NCBI GenBank assembly: GCA_947034895.1
Contig: OX344762.1
Coordinates: 48,525,087-48,589,086, forward strand
DNA length: 64,000 nucleotides
Source of the DNA: Rhytidiadelphus loreus
Taxonomy: Eukaryota > Streptophyta > Bryopsida > Hypnales > Hylocomiaceae
Reading direction: 5' to 3'
The notes beneath the pieces were generated by a model. The model was not told the origin of the DNA and searched no databases. It saw nothing but the letters and a program-made list of their open reading frames with translations. A program made the translations under genes and the position numbers. Positions within the stretch are counted from its first letter, which is position 1; the number at the start of each line of letters is the position of its first letter. Shown in pieces: positions 50,158 to 62,514 of this stretch.

Positions 50158-53031
50158 GTGGTAAACTACGTGAAATCAAACCATTTGAACTACAAGCGGT
50201 AGTGGGAACTAAACCAAGAATAATGGATTGTCTTAGAACAAGCGAACCCCCCATTATGTAGTTCTAAGAATTGGAGTGTGTGATGGTGGGAGCGGATGAG
50301 AATTGACAGTGAAGGAAATGACGCTGGATGTACGTTTTAGAGTTGCCATTTTGAAATTCAAGCGCTGGAATCTCCCCAAACAATGTTGGCTTTCATTGTT
50401 CAATCCATCATACCGGCGCAAGGTACGTCCTCCACATTAAATCAAATCGTTTAATACTTTGAAAATGACTAGAGGGTCTTAAATACTAATAAGTACTTTG
50501 TCCAGAACATAATGGAAATTCTAAAGTAATCAAGATCCGTAGCCCACTAATATTTGTTTGTACACTGTCTCGAGATTGTTGCCCAAGTGAATCCTAAGTG
50601 ACCAGCTAGATTTTAATATATGATAAAATAATATCTATTCTTGAAAGATATTTATGAGGTACCGTACCTCACTAGTCCATGATTCGAAATAGTTCCAGTG
50701 AACCGCCTGATTGTGTCATAAATTTGTAGGGAAATCCATAGAAGAATCAATTAGATTTGGTACTTGTAAGAAAGGTCTATGACCAAATCATATCTTCTAT
50801 GACAAGGGTTTCTTTTGAAGATCCGTTAAGCAACCTTTACTCATTAGAAACTTCAGCGGAATGCTGGTGGTTATAAAATAAATATGACCACAATGAATGG
50901 GGACATTTGATTCTCCCCAATACAGCTCTTATAAATATCTAACGAATTTCAATTCTCATCCAGTCATTATTAATACACTTGGGATCCATTTGCTATGCTT
51001 GTGTAGTGATCTTAAAAAATAAATTAGTGCAGTATTGGCCTTTCTCAAACAACGACTTCCATTCTGATATAATCCTATATAATTGTCAATCAAGAAAGTT
51101 TATTATCTTAAAATGAATGAGGAAGATATTCCTCCTGCAACATTACGTGAGAATCCCAAAAGAGGCTAAGACAAGGCGGCCCTATAAATAGGCTTCATCA
51201 TGACGCAAAAAAAATAGCAAGTATAAAGTCAGGAAGGGTAACTGAGTACTTCGAGGGGTGGAAGTACACTAGACCCTTGTACTTTTGAGGTCACAATACA
51301 AAATCTGTAGTAAACATATTTTTATACTTCGTAATACTCGATCTTAAAAGTCTTTTTTCAGACTCTCATATTATTTTCCTACAGACTATATATGTTAATT
51401 ATCTTGGAGCATTCTTGAATTTGCTTAAAAACTTATTTCATGTTGTTAAATAAGTACTTTTTTAGATGACTACTAAAATGTCACAGTACTACAAATCACA
51501 GAAAAGTACAAAATTCAGGGCCTTGAAGAACTATTTTTCTACTTTCCTTTTATCACAGAAAACAACAAAGTTTCCTCTATCTGAATCTGCATTCAAATCC
51601 CTAACTACATCACATATTTGGCAAATATCTACAAAAATAGTACTGATTTTTTGGTAAGGAATAACTTTCTTGAAAAGTACGTTTTCCGTAAATCGAATTT
51701 TGATTTTGGATGCCTGCATCTAGTTCTGGAATGGCTTGGCGTCAAAATTTGCAAATTTTTTTATATTCATCCTAAAAAATTCTGCTTCTTTCTACGTGTT
51801 TTTAGTACAAAAGTATTTTTTAGTGTATTTGAAGTACTTGTCGAATATTCGATCGTTGCAACCGTCGCCATGAATTTCAGATTTTCTATTTCCAGCGACC
51901 GCCGATCTCGATGATGCCAGGATTTCCCGCCGCCAGCAACATCGTCTCTCTCAAGCGACTCCCATCTTCCTTGTTGAATTGCGCTATGCATGTTTGCTAA
52001 GTGGTTTGGAACACTGATTCATGGAAAAAACTTCCCTCTATCCTTCCGAATGCATGCTGGTTGAGACTTGAGAGCACGTCATTGTTTCTTTCGTTGAATC
52101 TTTTTGTTTACCTCTTACTGTATGAACTTGGAGTTCATTGTGAGCACATCCTTGTTTCTCTTGTTGAGTCTATCTATTTACGTTTTGTTGTATCTACTAG
52201 AATATACTTGAAAGCACATTGTGAGTCTTTCTACTTACCTCTTGTTGTATCAACAAGGAGATCGTGACTCCTAGGTGTTGTGAATTGTAGGGTACAACAA
52301 CAAGAGGTTGTACATGAAGGATTCCAAGTTGAAGGTTTAGGGTCGCTATCTTCTCTACTGCTAACTGCTTCACTGTGGTCTCAATGTATTGTTCAAGAAA
52401 GATTCATGAGAGAGTAGTCCTTCCGTAGTTGTTGTTCCAAGGTTGAGCTGTTGTCTCTACTGGTCCCTCTACAAGATGTCTAAATTGACCCATGATCACC
52501 CTGGTTTGGTTCAAAAACTCATTACCTTTTACTTCCCTGCAAAAGAGACGTCCTTTCACCTTCTCTCTGCTTCAACCACTCCAGTGGGCTCTATATGTTC
52601 TAAGTGGACTAGTGATTCAGGATACATATCGGAAACTCCAGTGTCTAAGCAAGGCAAGACAGAGTTTTATCTAGGCCAGTACAACACCGTAGAAGAGTCT
52701 TCTAGGCGTGCACTTTTTAGTATGGTCTCTACTCATTCCGATAGTTATCCAACTACAAGCTTTGAGTACACACCTTCTCTGTCTGTTGGGAGGGCTTCAC
52801 CTATGAGGGGTTCACCTATAACTAGCTGCGAATCAATGGTGCTGTAACATGGGCATAACTTGTCCTCGTTAGGTGAGTTTCTTTTTGTCCTCTAGGGAAG
52901 TTCTTCTCGGGTTTTTTTTGCCTAAATCTACCCAGTGCACTTGTACCCAACTCCTCAACTATGTACTTTGATTCTGCGTAGTTGACTAAAGACTGATATT
53001 CCCAAATCTTCTCTCTACTAGGTTTGTTTTC
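50158..53031. other. Upstream region of the transposase-like gene; no firm gene
   Basis: From 52060 to 52265 a phrase like GAGCACATCCTTGTTTCTCTTGTTGA and TTTACCTCTTGTTGTATC recurs about three times. An open plus-strand stretch at 52443-52847 (from CTG, includes MSKLTHDHPGLVQKLITFYF) precedes a good donor (TTAG/GTGAGT at about 52871). The acceptor TCTCTCTACTAG at 53010-53021 precedes the next ATG. This could be a 5' exon of the following gene, but its frame shows no recognised domain. Confidence 0.35.
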
Positions 53032-53835
53032 ATGGGCAATGCTGCTAAGAGAAAGCGGTCAAAGAATGGCAGTAGTCGTCCCGGTCCTGCTGCTAGGATC
53101 GCTGAGGCCAGGATTCATGAAGAGGTCCTCTCTATGGTTATAGAGAATGCAAGAGAAAGGAAGGCTCGTCAAAGAGCACGTGACAGAGTGAGAGTGCAGG
53201 AGGCTCAACTTTTAGCAGATGAGCCTCCAGATCCAGATCGCGAAGAGCATGATTTCTTACCAGTGAGGGACTTGACTCGGAGATCCCTGCGCCTAGCGGA
53301 GTATATAGTTGAGGATTTGAGAACTTGTCCAGGTCCACGTAGTAGGAGGGATGTCATGGAGAAACTTATGCGCCATGACATTATGAGGCCTTTGTTACCT
53401 GTGTACTATCCCAGGCCACAGGATGCTAAGGTCATTCATTCATTCTTTGAAAACTACAAACATGAACTACAGTTAGTGAAGGTAGCCAATTCCAACGAGT
53501 TTTTAGCAAGGAAAAGTGCGTTACTAGATGCTGCTGTGAGTTTGGGTACGGACGGGGTGAAAGGGTTGTCACGAGTTCTGCAAACAACAAAGGAGAGCAT
53601 AAACCTTGCTTTGACAAGAAGGGGTTTTGCATCCGATGTTCAAGAATCAGTGCCAAGGCTACGACTGCAAAGACTCAAAAGAGCAGGTTTATCAGATTAC
53701 ATCAAAGAATGTGTACATGCATGGTGGAATGGTCAGACAAAGGTGTCACCAAATAAGAAGGACATTGTGAGCCACAGAGAGGGGCGTCTGCAGTGGGCTG
53801 AGCCTCATCCTACCCACTACCTTTATGAGACTCAA

Positions 53836-55169
53836 GTAAGTGTTACCATCAAGTATCCTTCTCGGAGTTTTGGCTTTGTTTTGTGTACTTTAACTCCTTG
53901 GTTAGGTAAAACTATATTGATACCACCCTAGATAACTATAGATAGTTATTCTGATGTGTTCAAATAATACCATTCTTCTGCGTCCAATACAATGAGAACA
54001 TTTATAATATAATGCAAGTACTGGTCTTCTGGAGTTGCACCTCAACTTCAAAACTAATCAAGTGTTTTAATACTTTCTGTATTATGGTAGTTCTAAAGTT
54101 ATACTTCATACACTCAAAAATTATGCATATCTAAATAAACAAAGTAGTCATAGAATTCTGTATAGAATAGTATAATACAATAATCACATTCCAGCAAGTA
54201 TAACTATTGAAAACAATACTACAAGGTGGTTCAAAGTATCTGCGTTCCAAATTCTTATTGTTCCCAATCTTAGTATGTACTCATAGTTAACTTTATCTAT
54301 ACGTCTAACACATTTTTTTAAGCAATGACTAGTTGAGTGCATTGAAAGTATTTCTAAGAGAATGCAAACAATACTTCTAAACATAATAGTACATGATTTA
54401 TTTTGATGAAGTACAAATTGCAGAATTGAAACAAAACTTCACTTATACTTATATGTTCGAAATATTTATTGCACTACGGTATTTCTAAGTGCATACTTTA
54501 TATACACTAGAAATCTACACATTTAAATAATAAAAGTAGAAATATACTCTGTGGTGAAAGTATTATTCAATTAGTACAGCTTAATATGTATATTTTGTAT
54601 GATTAGTATGACTAGTAATGTGTGTTTTTAGAATGATTAGTGCAATTAGTATTATTCAGTACCAATTGCGGAGTTCAATGACACCTTCAGTATTAATTAA
54701 ATGTTTCTAATATGTATTGTATTATGGTATTTCTGAGTTTGTACTCAATATAGTTTAATATTGTAAAAATGCTTGAACATGGTACACTTAGTATTCTATT
54801 TTGTACTCTGGAAGTTCTGAGTTTGTACTTAATATAGTTTAATATTGTAGAAATTCTTGAACATGGTACACTTAGTATTCTATTTTGTACTCTGGAAGTT
54901 CTGAGTTTGTACTTAATATAGTTTAATATTGTAGAAATGCTTGAACATGGTTCACTTAGTATTCTATTTTGTATTATGGAAGTTCTAAGTTTGTACTTAA
55001 TATAGTTCAATATCGTAGACATGTACTTGAACAAGGTACATTCAGTATACTATGGTGAAAGTATGCTTCCACTATAGCATACACTATCAGTTCAGTTCAG
55101 GGTCAGCTTAAGAAACACTAAAAGGTGTCTAATAGTATTTTTTCCTTGGTGGTTTTATGTATTTGGCAG
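53836..55169 (+). other. Intron of the transposase-like gene
   Basis: GTAAGT donor after the CAA codon and TTTGGCAG acceptor, phase 0. AT-rich with an 84-bp tandem repeat near its end. No other gene. Confidence 0.7.
54700..55040 (+). repeat. 84-bp tandem repeat, four units
   Basis: The anchor GTTTGTACTTAATATAG recurs at 54737 (with one C), 54821, 54905 and 54989, exactly 84 bp apart. The complementary strand is open across the array because 84 is a multiple of three; that frame is not taken as a gene. Confidence 0.92.
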
Positions 55170-56204
55170 ACTTGTTTCTTCTTACGCTTCAAAGAAGCAC
55201 ATCCAGAATGTAGTGTGCGACAGAGAGCTTTTGAAAGGTTGAAGCCTTGGTGGGTGAGGAAACTGAAGGAGAGGAATACATGTTGTTGCATTTACCACGT
55301 CGAGATGGATTTTATGATGGTTGCTTTGAGTCAGTTAAGGGATAGAGTAAGAGGGTTGCATGGAACCTTGCAGTGCACTTGTGAGTGTGTGATTTGTGTA
55401 GGCGATGGGGAGGGAGGCTGTCAAGCACATGCGCACATCTACAAACGAATCACTTTGATCTGGGAAGCTTGCGTCTGTCCAAAGGGAGAATTCGACATCT
55501 GGCGTAGGCTAGAATGCCTTATGGGAGACTGTCCTCACTGTGGTTTCCATCTATTCAAATTCTGTGCATTGGAGTTGTCTAGTGCCACTTCATTTACTTT
55601 GAAGTGGAAGTGCTTTGAGTACTACCAAGTTGGTGTGGATGCTAACACAGGCAGGCCAAAACCCACTTCGTCCACTACAGAATGCCTCTCAAGTTGTGCA
55701 ATTTTTGGAGGAGAAGTACACTGAGCGGGTTGTGAGCTCCTATACTCAATCGAAGACATCTCCTCTGTCCAGAGTATTTTGGCACATTGGAGAGAAGGAG
55801 GTGAATCATGAAAACAACACTTTGAAATGCAACACAATTCCCGGTTCGAAGAGTTTATACTCTATCATGGGATTTTCAATGATGGATCCTACACTTCTCA
55901 AAACTCGGGCATTGTCTTGTTTTTGCATTCCATGTGTTGATGGTCACTGGGATGATTGTGAGATGCCTTCACATGTACAGGAGTGTGTGGGCGCTTAATT
56001 ACCCACCCTTGGTAATTAATCGGACACAACCAGGTTCTAGGGGTTAACTAAATTCTAACCTAACGGTGTCATGTTGTAAATTCGTACATAGTATAAAAAT
56101 ACGTAGTATGCGTTATTCGTGTAGCTTCAAGGTGACGCCTTCTAGTGAAGATGTGAGTCATCTATATAAGAAAGAGAGTCCCTATGAGAGTTGCATTGAA
56201 TTGA

Positions 56205-56696
56205 AGTGTTGTAGTTTGTTTTTACTTTAGATTTAGAATTTCGAATTGGAGGATTTTTTCTGAGTCTCAAGATGAAGAGCTTCAACCGGAAGCTGAGATT
56301 GAACTTTCTTTGTCACAACTACCGGATCAGCCTCTTTTGCCACGGGATCTTGTTTTATCGCACGAACGTCCTAAAGATGAAGCTGGGCCTTCCCGTCTGC
56401 CAAAGCAACCTCGTGTGGAGCGGCGTTGGCACGGAAACTTACTTGAAGATGCTCGAGCGTTGGTGATTCTGCTGCAGGTCGGATGTGTTGAATCTGGTAG
56501 CCGAGAAGTGACATTTGAAGGGAGCTTTGAAGGTTTGAACAACGATCAATACTTTTGCATGGTGAAGCCTATTGAAGGAAGTCATGGTCACCAACGATGG
56601 TTAGAGGGACCAGTCAATCCTTTAACTAAGGCGGATCGTGCAGAATATGTGGCGGCGACTGTCAAACGCATTCTCAAATTTCTACAGATGGAGTGA
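56205..56696 (+). CDS. Open coding segment within copy B, unknown function
   Basis: The frame is open from 56205 to TGA at 56694-56696 but has no ATG near its start; a TTTACTTTAG acceptor-like site lies at about 56221-56230. A TATATAAG box lies at 56163-56170. Protein-like sequence includes ELQPEAEIELSLSQLPDQPL, GPSRLPKQPRVERRWHGNLL and LTKADRAEYVAATVKRILKF. The first part is proline and glutamate rich, the second is likely folded. It lies in the 2 kb that copy A lacks. It could be an element-encoded protein or a captured gene exon. I do not recognise it. Confidence 0.4.
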   Translation, partial: SVVVCFYFRFRISNWRIFSESQDEELQPEAEIELSLSQLPDQPLLPRDLVLSHERPKDEAGPSRLPKQPRVERRWHGNLLEDARALVILLQVGCVESGSREVTFEGSFEGLNNDQYFCMVKPIEGSHGHQRWLEGPVNPLTKADRAEYVAATVKRILKFLQME

Positions 56697-57125
56697 AGTT
56701 TCGATTGGATTCTAGTTTTTTACCTCTAATAGATGTATTTGGATCTTTAGTTCTTCATTCCATACTTGGAGTGAATTTATACAATAGTTTTGTGTGTAAG
56801 AAGTAGTTTGAAAGAAATATCCAATTCATTTTCCTTCTAAGTGAACTTGGAGTGAATTTCTTTCAATGATAAAGATAAGGAAATAGTTGCTTGGGCCAAA
56901 TAATGGCTCAATTATTGGGTTTTTTTGCTTTGGGAGCAAGTTAGGGGCTGACCCTACTTGTTGTGTGGTTAGAGTGAAGATAGGGTGGAGAAAAAGGTGG
57001 GGGAACTATTCGTCTTCTCTCCCGTTGTGAGTTTGAAGAGGACCCGATTGTTGGAGACTGGTTGTGTTGTGATTTTGAGGAGTTTTGAAATGAAAATTGG
57101 AGGTGTTGAGTATCATGGTGTGTAG

Positions 57126-57500
57126 TTTCCAAATTGATCTCACTTGCTTAATTTGGAGTTGTGAATCAAAAGTTGTGCTAGTTTGAGTGGTGGGAGGTTT
57201 GTTGCCTTTGAAAATAAGAGGCAGAGACTTCGACCGGCCATAAAAGACGGACAGGTTCTTGGTTTGCAATGAAATTTGGAGGAAGTGTAGGAAATTGTGT
57301 TAGCTTTCCATGAACATATCATTCGATCTGTTTGGAGTTTGTATGAAAAAGTTGTGAGTGTGGAAGCAAAGGAGGGTCTGCTGCCTTTCTTTTGTCAAGG
57401 CCGAAACTTTGGATGGCCATATAAGTTGGACAGAGTTTTATATTCATTTGAGATTTAGAGGAGAAGTAGATTATTGTATAAGTTTTCCAAAAAGCTATTA
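57126..57500 (+). repeat. ~185-bp diverged tandem repeat within copy B
   Basis: Two units plus a partial third share TTTGGAGTTGTGAATC-like, GCTGCCTTT..AAGGCMGARACTT, GGCCATAWAAG..GGACAG and GTGTTAGCTTTCC-like phrases. Diverged, no coding. Confidence 0.5.
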
Positions 57501-58310
57501 CTTGATTCATTTGGAGTTGTGATGCAACGGTGGCACTCCACCAAAGTTCAGCTTGAGAATTGGAGTTGCGGTTGGAGGAGTTTTGAAGACTTTGTGTGTT
57601 TGTTTGTGTGGTTTGTGGCTTTGTAAACATTGTTGTTGCGGGTGGCTTGGGTAAAACCAACGCTAGCCTCATTTTGTGTTGTGGGTGACGAAGTGGGGTT
57701 AATGACCCACATGGTCGAGACTTGCTTGTTCTCACGGTGAAAGCTTGTTTCTTAAAGCTGGTCACCGGGAGTTTGAAAGTTTAGGAGCCAATCTTTCGGA
57801 CAGCCAACTCGTGGTTTGGCCGTCCCGTTTTACCCGTCCGAAGCCGTGCAATCTTATCACACATCTTTACCCTTAAACCCATTTAGAGCCACATCAGGAT
57901 AGGCCAACGGGCACGGTTTCAAGACGAAGAAGAAGATTCGACATTCGAGTGTGAAGATTCAAGTTTACTTGTGACTTTACGTTCTCATTTCCTAAACCAT
58001 TTCGAGTCGCAGCCGAAATCCCCGTGATTTCCCGAGGCAAAAGCTCTCAACACGACAACGGGTGACTAAGCGTCGGTCCATTGTGCCTTCCAAGCAATGG
58101 ATCTTCTTTACTAAGTTCCTAGTTTCCGCAGGTGACAATGGAGTTGCCCCAATTGGCAAGGGAATAGTTCGGACTAACCGTCCCCTAACGGCGCCTATGC
58201 GAACTACCACCGAATCTATCCTAATCTATGGGAATCTAGGGCTAATTGACCTTTCCTAAGACTGAGGAGGGATTACCTAAGTCCCTTCCATGGTTTCCTA
58301 AGTTGAGTGG

Positions 58311-58790
58311 GTTTTTTTCCTAATCTAAGTTATCTTTTTCCCTAATTTAATTTCCTAATTTAATTTATCTAATTTATCTCCTAATTTAATCTTCTAAATT
58401 AATTTATCTTTTTTCCTAATTTATCTCCTAATTTAATTTATCTAATTTATCTCCTGATTTAATCTTCTAAATTAATTTATCTTTTTTCCTAATTTATCTC
58501 CTAATTTAAATTATCTAATTTATCTCCTAATTTAAATTATCTAATTTATCTCCTAATTTAATCTAATCTTCTAATCTAATTTATTCTTCTAATTTAATCT
58601 TCTAATCTAATTTATCTTTTTTCCTAATTTATCTCCTAATTTAAATTATCTAATTTATCTCCTAATTTAATCTAATCTTCTAATCTAATTTATCCTTCTA
58701 ATTTAATCTTCTAATCTAATTTATCTTTTTTCCTAATTTAATCTAATCTTCTAACCTTAATTTAATTTTCTAATTTAAATTATCTTTTTA
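58311..58790 (+). repeat. AT-rich simple-sequence tract (TCTAATTTA/TCCTAATTTA)
   Basis: About 480 bp of CTAATTTA, TCTAATTTATCTCC and ATCTTCTAAATTAAT permutations. Within copy B; copy A lacks an equally long tract. Confidence 0.9.
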
Positions 58791-59639
58791 CGTTCGACTC
58801 TTGACCCTACGTCGTTATTACCTAAGGTAATTTTGATTGGCTATTTTAACCTTAACTCCTAATTGGATTATTTTGTCCTCATCTAATGTTTAACTTCTTG
58901 GTTGAATTTTGACCCGAATGGTTACTAATCCCTAGTCCTATCCTATCCTGTTCTACCTTGTTTTGTAGTCTAATTCCTATTTGCTAATCGACATTGACCA
59001 CCTCTTAACAGAATTTAGCACAAATTAAAAGAAAAAACACTGGGGATTACTTTACTGACTCACCTGATCGATGTTGGCATGCGCGACTTTTTCCTCCATA
59101 CCTCCGGCCGCGTGCTCGTATTCCATAGTCGACACGTAGGTTGAAGTAGTAAACTGCCTACGGCTTAGTCTTTGGCGAAGTAGTACACTCTAAAGACCCT
59201 TAATGGTCCCTTCCTTTCTCCTTATCTCTTTTTCTTTTACTTCAACACTATTCCTACCAACCCTTTAAATGAGACCTTACACCATATGACGCTAATCTAA
59301 TGGAAGAGTCACCTATTCTCTTACGTCGTCATTTTGGTGTCATCCTAATATCTTTCCTAATGGTTGTAAGAAGCTTTGGAGATTTCCTACCTAATCCTAT
59401 GACGCAACACTATTTATCGTCTCTCCCTTCTTCCTCTCCTATAACTACCCCCTTCCTAATTTTGTCACCATTGTGTGAGGTTTGGTTTGAGAGGTTGAGG
59501 ATGTGGTTTGCAGGGCGCCACTTGGAGCTTGTCTTTCTCTTCCCCCCCCCCTTTTGACTGATTTCCCCCCCCCCCTAGATGTATGTTTTGTTTTGATCTT
59601 CCCTCTTTTTATTTCTCTTTTCCCCCCTCCCGAAACCTT

Positions 59640-59850
59640 TGGACCACCCCCCCCAAGCCCTGGCCCAATCTCCCCGAAGCCTGCTGTCTGGGTGCCCGCT
59701 ACTGGGTCGCCCGTTGTCTGGGTGCCCACTGCTGGGTCGCCCGGCTGGCTGGGTTGCCCGCTGGCTTGGGTTGCCCATTGCTGGGGCCCGCCGCTGGCTT
59801 GGGTTGCCCGCTGGCTGGGATCCTGGTTGGCTGGCCCTGGTCTTTACACT
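59640..59850 (+). repeat. GC-rich minisatellite within copy B
   Basis: GGTTGCCCGCTGGCTTG and GGGTCGCCCGKTGTCTG variants repeat. It occupies the place of the different GC-rich repeat in copy A. Confidence 0.75.
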
Positions 59851-62514
59851 CCTCTCCTAACCTCGGGTTCCCGTATGGGAACCCACTTAACTAAAAACTA
59901 AACTGGACGTTACTGATTATGGTCAAGGTAAAACAAGAGGCTAGACTAATTTTGATGTGTTTGAAGTCAAAGCTTCGCCGTGGGGGAAAGAACTTGGATG
60001 TTGACCAATCTATCTCATGGCGGGGGGTTTCTTCCGCCTTTCTACCACCTAGGGGTATCTTGGGAACTAAACTTTAATTTTTCCCAAGAAGGTCTTGGGA
60101 ACTAAACTTTGGAATTTAGACCTACCGGGGTCCAAAGCTTCGCCGTAGAATCGGTTTTAACACCGACTTTAGGACTTACAATGGATTGGGGTTCAAAGCT
60201 CCGCCGTCTAGGACTCGTTTTAACACACTCTTTAGGACTAAGGGGTCACAGGGTCAAAGCTTCACCGTCCCCCGAAGGGTGGGTCCACTTGTCAACAACA
60301 AAGAAGGGGTTTACTATGGTTAGCACTTACGTCCAAGGCACACGTACACGCAAGACAATAACGTTAAAGGACTTATGCACCAAAGGCCCCCCAAAGCGGC
60401 ATCGCCAAGGTACGGTGGGGGGTTACTCCGGGGTTAATGCACGACACAAAGACAACTTACAAGAACTCTCCAAATGTGACCAAAAGATGTTCAAAGAAGA
60501 CACACGAAGTACAAGTGAACGAGAAGGACTCCAAGAACCTACAAAAGCTGTAAATAGATCAACAACGGGAGCCAAAAGTGCTCCGAAAATACCGTAGAGG
60601 TTTTTTGGCCTAAATGCCAAAAATGCCAAGATAGCTTGGACCCACGGACCCAAAACAAGTATTGGGGGTGTTTTGGGAGAGAGAAGGGCCCCCTTTTATA
60701 GGTTTCCAAGGGCCCACTCCCCCCCTCGACGAGTAACCTCATCCATCCGGATTTTCATCCAAATTTGAGATTTTCACCTAATTTTGGGTTTTACGCTGGT
60801 CCTAGCCTCTAACTTTTGGAGTTTAGCTCGGAATTGCAAATGGATTGCGCCAATGGCTTCAGAATGCCATTTTTAGCCTACAAGATCCCCTACCCCCTAT
60901 TTCTATCACAAAAACCCCATCGGAAACTAGTGCCAACTGGAGCCAATTAAAAGGGTAAAAACCTAACTTTTGGGATTTACCTCTTTTGGCTTGGGTAACT
61001 AGCTAGGGTTGTTGGGGAGGTTCTAGGGAGTAAGAAAAGGCTCCTTGATGTCTTCGTTCCGACTTCGTATGCTCCCGGGACGCCGGTCAACCCCGCAAAG
61101 ATCCTGCCGTAATTATTAATTGCGGGGATGTTGTCACTTTCGGCTGCTTCCCGCTATTGGAACACCATGAAATTTGTCAAGGCGCGTTATTAACATAAAA
61201 GATGCTAGTCTAATTTTTAGTGAGATTTTACCGCGGCCTGGGTATTTTCCATGAATTTCCCAACGTGACCTTTGGCGGTTGACTGCTCGGAAAAAGATCC
61301 TTTGGAGATCAGAAAAAACCGAGACTTTTTGGGGAACCTCTCATGGAGTCCCCCAAGCCACGTGCCAAGTCTTAGGCTATTCTAGCACACAGTTGGTGGC
61401 GAGGTGAAAACTGACTTCGGTTGAATCATCGGCAGTCAAGGAATCTTTCACATGTGAGGGAATCTTGGCGAATGGGTTTTGCCGTGGATGTCCCGACATG
61501 TTCCAGATCCGAGAACACTATCCGGCGGCTATGGATTCCTCCATGCAGCCTGTCTGGGACAAGTAACACCTGCAAGCTAACAAATTGGATTTCTAATGTT
61601 TCGTCGATGGAATGGGGAAACTAGGACCTATCTTTGGAGATTTATGTGGAGACCTCCCCCACTCTCCTAAGACTTAATTTAGCCTATCATGGTCACATGC
61701 ACTAGGTTTTGGGCTATTTTGGGTAAGTTCCCAGTAGCCCTATTGTTTCCCACTAATTACGGGTTCTAACCTATATACAAGTGGGTTTTATGGGTAATCT
61801 ATGGATAAAAGGCTATTTATGACCAAATGCTATACTGGTACGTAACATACCTATTTTGGTTCTACACTCTTTTTTGGGCTTTTTGTACTACTTTATGCCT
61901 TAATTTGTAATAAACTAAAAAAAAAAAAAACAATGAGTCCCAAGTGACGAATTTGGGGCTCACAGAGTGGCAGGTGCAAAGACTAGTACCTGTCAATAAT
62001 ACTGCAGTTGCTGAACAAGTCGAGGAGATGGACGAAGTTGAGAATTGGCTACATGATGGAGTTTCAGTGGAAATTGGTGACATGGTTCAAGTCGGAGACA
62101 ACTTTATGATCCCAACAGAGGAAGACAATGAGGATGGTGTGCAATTCTACGTTCTGCAGTGCCAAAGGACAAAGTTTGTTTTGGAGGAGCCTTTCACTTG
62201 TCCATGGGGTGGAATCTTCAAGGTAGGAGATGTTGTAATCCGGGGAAAATACTACAAGAAATTTGGACGTGGAGACAAGACCTATGTGTTCTGTGACAAG
62301 GCAGTTGATGCACATGTAGATGCACATCTTGTTAGGGCCTGCAAATTTCACATGACACTTGCAACTCATAGGGTCAAGGGAACCCCTGTGTATAAGATGT
62401 CCTCTGAATCGCAGCGTGTGTGTGAGGATGCCTTGAGAGAATGGTGGGCATTCAATGATGAGTAGTATTTCTTGTATTTCCTTGCAGTTACTGTTAATCT
62501 CTGTCCTAGTATTA

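Larger units (their letters stand above)
55986..61964 (+). mobile_element. TG...CA element, copy B (5,979 bp), inserted in the transposase-like gene
   Basis: Begins TGTGGGCGCTTAATTACCCA and ends GAATTTGGGGCTCACA. GAGTG lies directly outside both ends (55981-55985, 61965-61969). Removing the element and one GAGTG puts the host frame back together (CAG GAG TGG CAG). TG...CA ends, a 5-bp duplication and an AATAAA near the right end (61909-61914) are LTR-type features. I see no internal pair of long direct repeats and no gag-pol, so this may be a very long solo LTR or a terminally intact LARD-like element. Copy A at 27811-31690 shares both ends and most of the interior; copy B has about 2 kb more (about 56050-58060). 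Confidence 0.75.
53032..62465 (+). pseudogene. Cysteine-rich transposase-like gene, split by an LTR-type insertion
   Basis: Exon 1 (53032-53835) starts MGNAAKRKRSKNGSSRPGPA, a basic nuclear-type N-terminus, then helical segments ending PTHYLYETQ. Exon 2 begins at 55170 with TCFFLRFKEAHPECSVRQRA, FERLKPWWVRKLKERNTCCC and YHVEMD. It then shows Cys clusters (CTCECVIC; CLMGDCPHCGFH). A frameshift near 55657 (one extra C in CCAAAACCC) moves the reading to QNASQVVQFLEEKYTERVVS and GHWDDCEMPSHVQE. After the insertion at 55986-61964 the frame resumes WQVQRLVPVNNTAVAEQ and continues to a TAG at 62463. The tail has a small beta-type region (VQFYVLQCQRTKFVLEEPFT, GKYYKKFGRGDKTYVF). The pattern of Cys motifs and LSCFCIPC..W near the end resembles transposase-like proteins found in many copies in animals, algae and seed-free plants. 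I see no DDE triad and suspect the catalytic core is deleted. The family name is unknown to me. Confidence 0.6.

Noticed and set aside
54693..55034. 113-codon minus frame with repeated ILNYIKYKLRTS
   Set aside because: Translation of the 84-bp tandem repeat, a multiple of three.
59300..59900. Several 60-130-codon frames in GC-rich sequence of copy B
   Set aside because: Low-complexity pyrimidine runs and minisatellite sequence explain them.
60109..60597. 162-codon frame inside copy B
   Set aside because: Composed partly of repeated CAAAGCTTCGCCGT segments, and no matching frame is kept in copy A.
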